From: Nageia nagi
Lineage: Eukaryota > Pinophyta
Assembly (NCBI GenBank): GCA_050084985.1
Contig: JBITNC010000001.1
Coordinates: 202,802,001 to 202,866,000, forward strand
DNA: 64,000 nucleotides
Reading direction: 5' to 3'
Shown here: in pieces, positions 60,904 to 64,000 of the stretch
Numbering within the stretch: the stretch's first letter is position 1
Layout: each line of letters begins with the position of its first letter
Translations under genes and position numbers: made by a program
Notes under the pieces: generated by a model
The model's database searches: none
The model's input: the letters and a program-made list of their open reading frames with translations, nothing else
What the model was told of the DNA's origin: nothing

Positions 60904-61683
60904 TTGGTGCATAGTGATTTGTGTGGACCTATGCAAACTCAAAGTATTGGTAAGAACTACTACTTCCTCACTTTCATTGATGATTTTTCAAGAATGTGTT
61001 GGGTGTACTTCTTGAAAACTAAAGATGAGACATTTGATAAATTCAAAGAATTCAAAATAAAAGTAGAAAATGAAAGTGGGAATGCAATCAAGTGTTTAAG
61101 AAGTGATAGAGGAGGTGAATTTTGTTCCAATGAATTCTTCAATTTTTGTAATAATTGTGGAATTAAAAGGCAATTACCAAGTGCATACACACCACAAAAA
61201 AATGGAGTGGCTAAGAGAAAGAATAGAACCTTGAATAATATGGCTAGAAGTATGCTCCAAACTAAGAATTTGTCAAAAATATATTGGGGGGAGGCAATTA
61301 GGACAACCATGTATCTCTTGAATAGATGTCCTACCTCTAGTTTGGATGGGGTGACACCATATGAAGCTTGGTATGGCAAAAAGCCAACTATTGCACATTC
61401 AAAAGTTTTTGGTTGTTTAGCCTATGCTCATGTTCCAAAAGAAAATAGGCAAAAGCTTGATGCAAAAAGTGAACCATGTATCTTTATTGGGTATTGTGAA
61501 AATACCAAAGCATGGAGATTATACAATCCAAAAACTAAAAAGCTTATTATATCTAGAGATGTGATTTTTGATGAAGGGGGAGCATGGGGTCATCAAAAAT
61601 ACTATTTGGATGGTGATTCTAATAATAGTGGCTCTCCAAATGTGCAAGCAAATATTCAGCTCAAGCAATCAAAGATACCTTAA
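60904..61683 (+). pseudogene. Copia integrase with lost catalytic Glu
   Basis: The integrase core: first Asp in VHSDLCGP (60916-60918), second Asp in LRSDRGGEF (61105-61107), and the third position, 35 residues further on, in NGVAKRKNRT, is Lys (AAG at 61213-61215) where the copia family has Glu (GVAERKNRT). So the DD35E triad is DD35K. The C-terminal part follows (KVFGCLAYAHVPKENRQKLD, CIFIGYCENTKAWRLYNP). The frame is open for 259 codons. It ends at TAA 61681, before a Ser-rich linker. Confidence 0.93.
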
Positions 61684-61824
61684 GATGGCAATCAAGTAAG
61701 TTCTTCCAATTCTAGCCCATGTTCTTCACCAAGTTCAAAATCCTCTAGTGATGGTTCTTTGGAGGAAGCAAAAATAAATTGAAATAAACATAAGAAATTT
61801 TTTATTGACCATCCATCATCATAA

Positions 61825-63033
61825 ATGCTTGATCAAAACTTTGGTACAAGAATAATAAGAGCACAAGCTAAAGAAATGGAAAGTGTTGTTAATAATCTTC
61901 AAAATATGCACTTGTATGGAGATAGCAATGATGGTGAATCAAAAGGTGATGTGGTAAATTATGCTTTGATGAGTATAATTAATGTTGAACTTTATTGTTA
62001 TGAAATTGCATGTACTAATGATTTATGGATGAAAGCAATGCAAGAGGAGATGGACTCCATCAAGAAAAATGATACTTGGGAGCTAGTTGAGCTTCCACAA
62101 GGAAAGAAGGTAGTAGGCTCCAAGTGGGTCTACAAGACAAAGTATAATGCAAATGGCACTATTCAAAAACACAAAGCAAGACTAGTGGCAAAAGGTTTCA
62201 CTCAAAAGTATGGCATTGATTATGAGGAGACTTTTGCACTCGTTGCAAGGCAAGAGACAATTAGATTGGTTCTATCCTTGGCTGCCCAAAAAGGATGGAG
62301 AGTGCATCACCTTGATGTGAAGAGTGCATTCTTGAATGGATACATACAAGAAGAGGTATATGTACAACAACCTCAAGGATTTGAGATCAAAGGCAAAGAG
62401 GACATGGTCTACAAATTGAAGAAGGCCTTGTATGGCCTCAAACAAGCTCCTAGAGCTTGGTACTCAAGGATTGATGGATACTTTCATCAATATGGTCTTG
62501 TGAAAAGCAAGAGTTAGCCTACTCTCTATTATTTAAAAAAATGTAATGATATTTTGATTGTATGCTTGTATGTAGATGATTTGATTTACATGGGAAGCAA
62601 TGATAGGATGAATGAAGAGTTTAAAGAGTCTATGATGAAAGAGTTTGATATGAAAGACCTAGGTCTCATGCATTATTTCCTAGGTATGGAAGTGTATCAA
62701 AATTATAGAGAAATTTTTATTTGTCAAACCAAATATGCCAAAGATATGTTGTCCAAATATGGCATGGAAAATTGTAAACCAGTTCCTACTCCAATTGCTC
62801 ATGGGGAGTTATTGAGTAAGGAAGATGGTAGTGAAAGGGTAGATGTCACCACATATAGGAGTATGGTTGGGAGTCTTATGTTTCTCACTAATACTCATCC
62901 AGATATTGCATGTACTATTTCTTTTATTTCTAGGTACATGAGTGAACCTATCGAGACTCACATGAAGGCTACCAAGAGGATCATGAGGTACATCAAAGGC
63001 ACCATTGATTTTGGTATCCATTACTACAAATGA
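61825..63033 (+). pseudogene. Copia reverse transcriptase
   Basis: Two open stretches (61825-62517 and 62554-63033), in one frame. Landmarks are WELVELPQGKKVVGSKWVYK, KARLVAKGFTQKYGIDYEET, HHLDVKSAFLNGYIQEEVYV, LYGLKQAPRAWYSRID and CLYVDDLIYMGSN (YVDD 62569-62580), then MVGSLMFLTNTHPDIACTIS. A TAG at 62515 separates them. All three catalytic Asp regions look kept. The enzyme would have made element cDNA in the particle. Confidence 0.93.
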
Positions 63034-63546
63034 AGCAAGGTGAAACTTGTTGGCTATAGTGATTCAGATTGGGGAAGCAATATTGATGATAGAAAGTCTA
63101 CTTCTGAAAATTGCTTCAACATTGGATCAGGACTAATCACATGGAGTTCTAAGAAGTAAACAACTGTTGCACTATCTTCTACAGAGGTAGAATACATTGC
63201 AATCACAAGTGCAAGCACCCAAGCATTGTGGTTGAGAAAGATTCTTGAAGAACTTGGTGAGCAACAAAGAGATGCTACTAAGTTGTTTTGTGATAATGCT
63301 AGTGCAATTCAACTTGCAAACAATCCAGTACATCATAGTAGGTCCAAACATTTTGATATGAAATACCATTTCATTAGAGACATGGTGGAGAAGAAGATTA
63401 TTGATTTGGAACACATCAACACCAAGGAGAATATAGCAGATTTATTTACCAAAGGAGTAAACAAAACTCAGTTTATGATACTGAGAGAATTGCTAGTTAG
63501 TCCCCTCAGCATCAAGGGGGAGCATGTTGGAGTTTTGACTCCATAA
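63034..63546 (+). pseudogene. Copia RNase H
   Basis: After a TGA at 63031 the frame has GYSDSDWGSNIDDRKSTS, ALSSTEVEYIA (after TAA 63157), LFCDNASAIQLANNPVHHSR and HINTKENIADLFTK, the full set of copia RNase H motifs. The frame ends at TAA 63544, 22 bases into the 3' LTR, which is common in copia elements. Confidence 0.9.
63511..63524 (+). promoter_or_regulatory. Polypurine tract of the copia element
   Basis: ATCAAGGGGGAGCA directly precedes TGTTGG of the 3' LTR. It lies inside the last codons of the polyprotein. Confidence 0.92.
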
Positions 63547-64000
63547 TATGTGTTTTTGCAATGTTTTGGAATAAATCTACCTATGACAGAGATCACCACC
63601 AATCACCATCGATCACCACCGATTGCCACTGATCGCCATCGATTTCCACCAATCGCCACTGATTACGATCATCACCAATTTTTGTTGATCATCGATGATC
63701 CTATAAGATCACTGTCGATCGCTATGTAGAGAAAACAATAGTGTGCGGGTAGAATGAGTTTGTTTTTGTAACAAATTTCTTGTTATTGTTTGTTTTGTCT
63801 TCATATTTTAGGGGTTTGTTTCTTATCGTATTAGGCATGTTTTAGGCTATGTTTGGAGTATTGTTATCTCATGTTTAGCTAATTCTCCTGGAGTGAGATG
63901 GCTATGGTTGTAGTGTTACTGAGAATAGTAAATTCTCTAGCTTCTTGTTTGTAAGTTTGTAAACCTTGTGGATTCTGTTGTTGAGAACCCAAGGCTATAT
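63525..64000 (+). repeat. 3' LTR of the copia element, cut by window end
   Basis: Starts TGTTGGAGTTTTGACTCC and matches 58735-59212; about 45 bp are missing at its end. The target-site duplication cannot be checked. Confidence 0.93.

Larger units (their letters stand above)
59386..63546 (+). pseudogene. Copia gag-pol polyprotein, one frame with 12 stops
   Basis: One frame of 1,387 codons with stops at 59395, 59596, 59836, 60046, 60319, 60901, 61681, 61780, 61822, 62515, 63031 and 63157, but no frameshift. Domain order: gag (KFKGENYDYWSTKMRHFL near 59430), zinc knuckle CYYCHKYGHFEKEC (60172-60213), protease active site WLLDTGCSNHM (Asp at 60334), GAG-pre-integrase (HLRYGHLNF... CEGCVLGK), integrase, RT (YVDD at 62569-62580) and RNase H to the end. 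The start is the ATG 113 bases after the PBS; the stop at codon 4 would already end translation. All enzyme parts would be needed for a new round of copying, so this copy is dead. Confidence 0.92.
58735..64000 (+). mobile_element. Ty1/copia retrotransposon, 3' end beyond window
   Basis: A complete layout on the plus strand: 5' LTR (58735-59257), PBS (59261), one polyprotein frame (59386-63546) with gag, protease, integrase, RT and RNase H in the copia order, PPT (63511-63524) and 3' LTR (from 63525, cut at 64000). Integrase before RT defines Ty1/copia. The two LTRs differ at about 40 of some 476 comparable positions by eye (around 8%), so the insertion is old but younger than most others here. 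The 5' LTR starts TA instead of TG. Confidence 0.95.

Noticed and set aside
60960-61379. 139-codon minus-strand open frame opposite integrase
   Set aside because: It is the complement of a well-recognised integrase core, and the residues show no family motif.
59386-63546. Alternative genetic code (stops read as Gln)
   Set aside because: TGA as well as TAA and TAG interrupt the frames, several stops in the copia frame sit at positions where relatives usually have Glu or other residues, and other signs of decay are present (lost catalytic residues, frameshifts in neighbours). Mutation of dead elements is the simpler explanation.
1-64000. tRNA, rRNA or organelle-derived segments
   Set aside because: I looked for T-arm words (GGTTCGAATCC type) with matching stems and for conserved rRNA words and found none; the only tRNA-like words are the primer-binding sites of the LTR elements.

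Overview
The window looks like nuclear DNA of a seed plant, made almost entirely of old, nested retrotransposons. It is strongly AT-rich (about 30% G+C by eye) and CpG is scarce. It carries Ty1/copia, Ty3/gypsy (Tat/Ogre-like and chromovirus-like) and gag-only LTR elements, plus a plant mobile domain (PMD) gene, which points to plants. A large repeat-rich genome such as a gymnosperm would fit, but the species cannot be told from this sequence. I see no intact host gene, no tRNA or rRNA gene, and no organelle sequence. Almost every coding stretch is a pseudogene.

Layout. 1-4117: nothing recognisable. 4123-11716: a bounded minus-strand LTR retrotransposon with a 5-bp target-site duplication (CATAG), PBS and PPT. 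It encodes gag only and carries a decayed PMD gene with its own TATA box and intron on the opposite strand. 12811-27221: a plus-strand Tat/Ogre-like gypsy element with protease, RT, RNase H, a second RNase H and integrase, ending in a 3' LTR. Its second RNase H is split by about 7.5 kb of foreign DNA, which itself contains a complete 2.7-kb gag-only element (16260-19000, duplication TAGGA). 27290-29600: a chromovirus-like RNase H/integrase/chromodomain remnant holding a solo-LTR-like insertion. 29600-41900: non-coding, with a tandem duplication that carries different microsatellites in its two copies (32028-33500). 41940-46164: a plus-strand gag-only unit and the start of its 3' LTR. About 46165-54110: a minus-strand Tat/Ogre-like element containing a 0.94-kb terminal-inverted-repeat transposon. 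54111-58734: a plus-strand LTR, a 107-bp tandem repeat spanning the LTR/PBS junction, a gag pseudogene and a possible second LTR start. 58735-64000: a nearly complete Ty1/copia element whose 3' LTR runs off the window.

The parts do not form a host pathway. What connects them is nesting and mutation. The copia polyprotein keeps one reading frame for about 4.2 kb with 12 internal stops and no frameshift. The PMD pseudogene also keeps its frame, and its stops are mainly TAG. The two copia LTRs differ mostly by C/T and G/A changes in a CpG-rich microrepeat. This fits decay by deamination of methylated cytosine. Each of the four integrases has lost at least one catalytic acidic residue. The item most worth a second look is the gag-only element with the antisense PMD gene.
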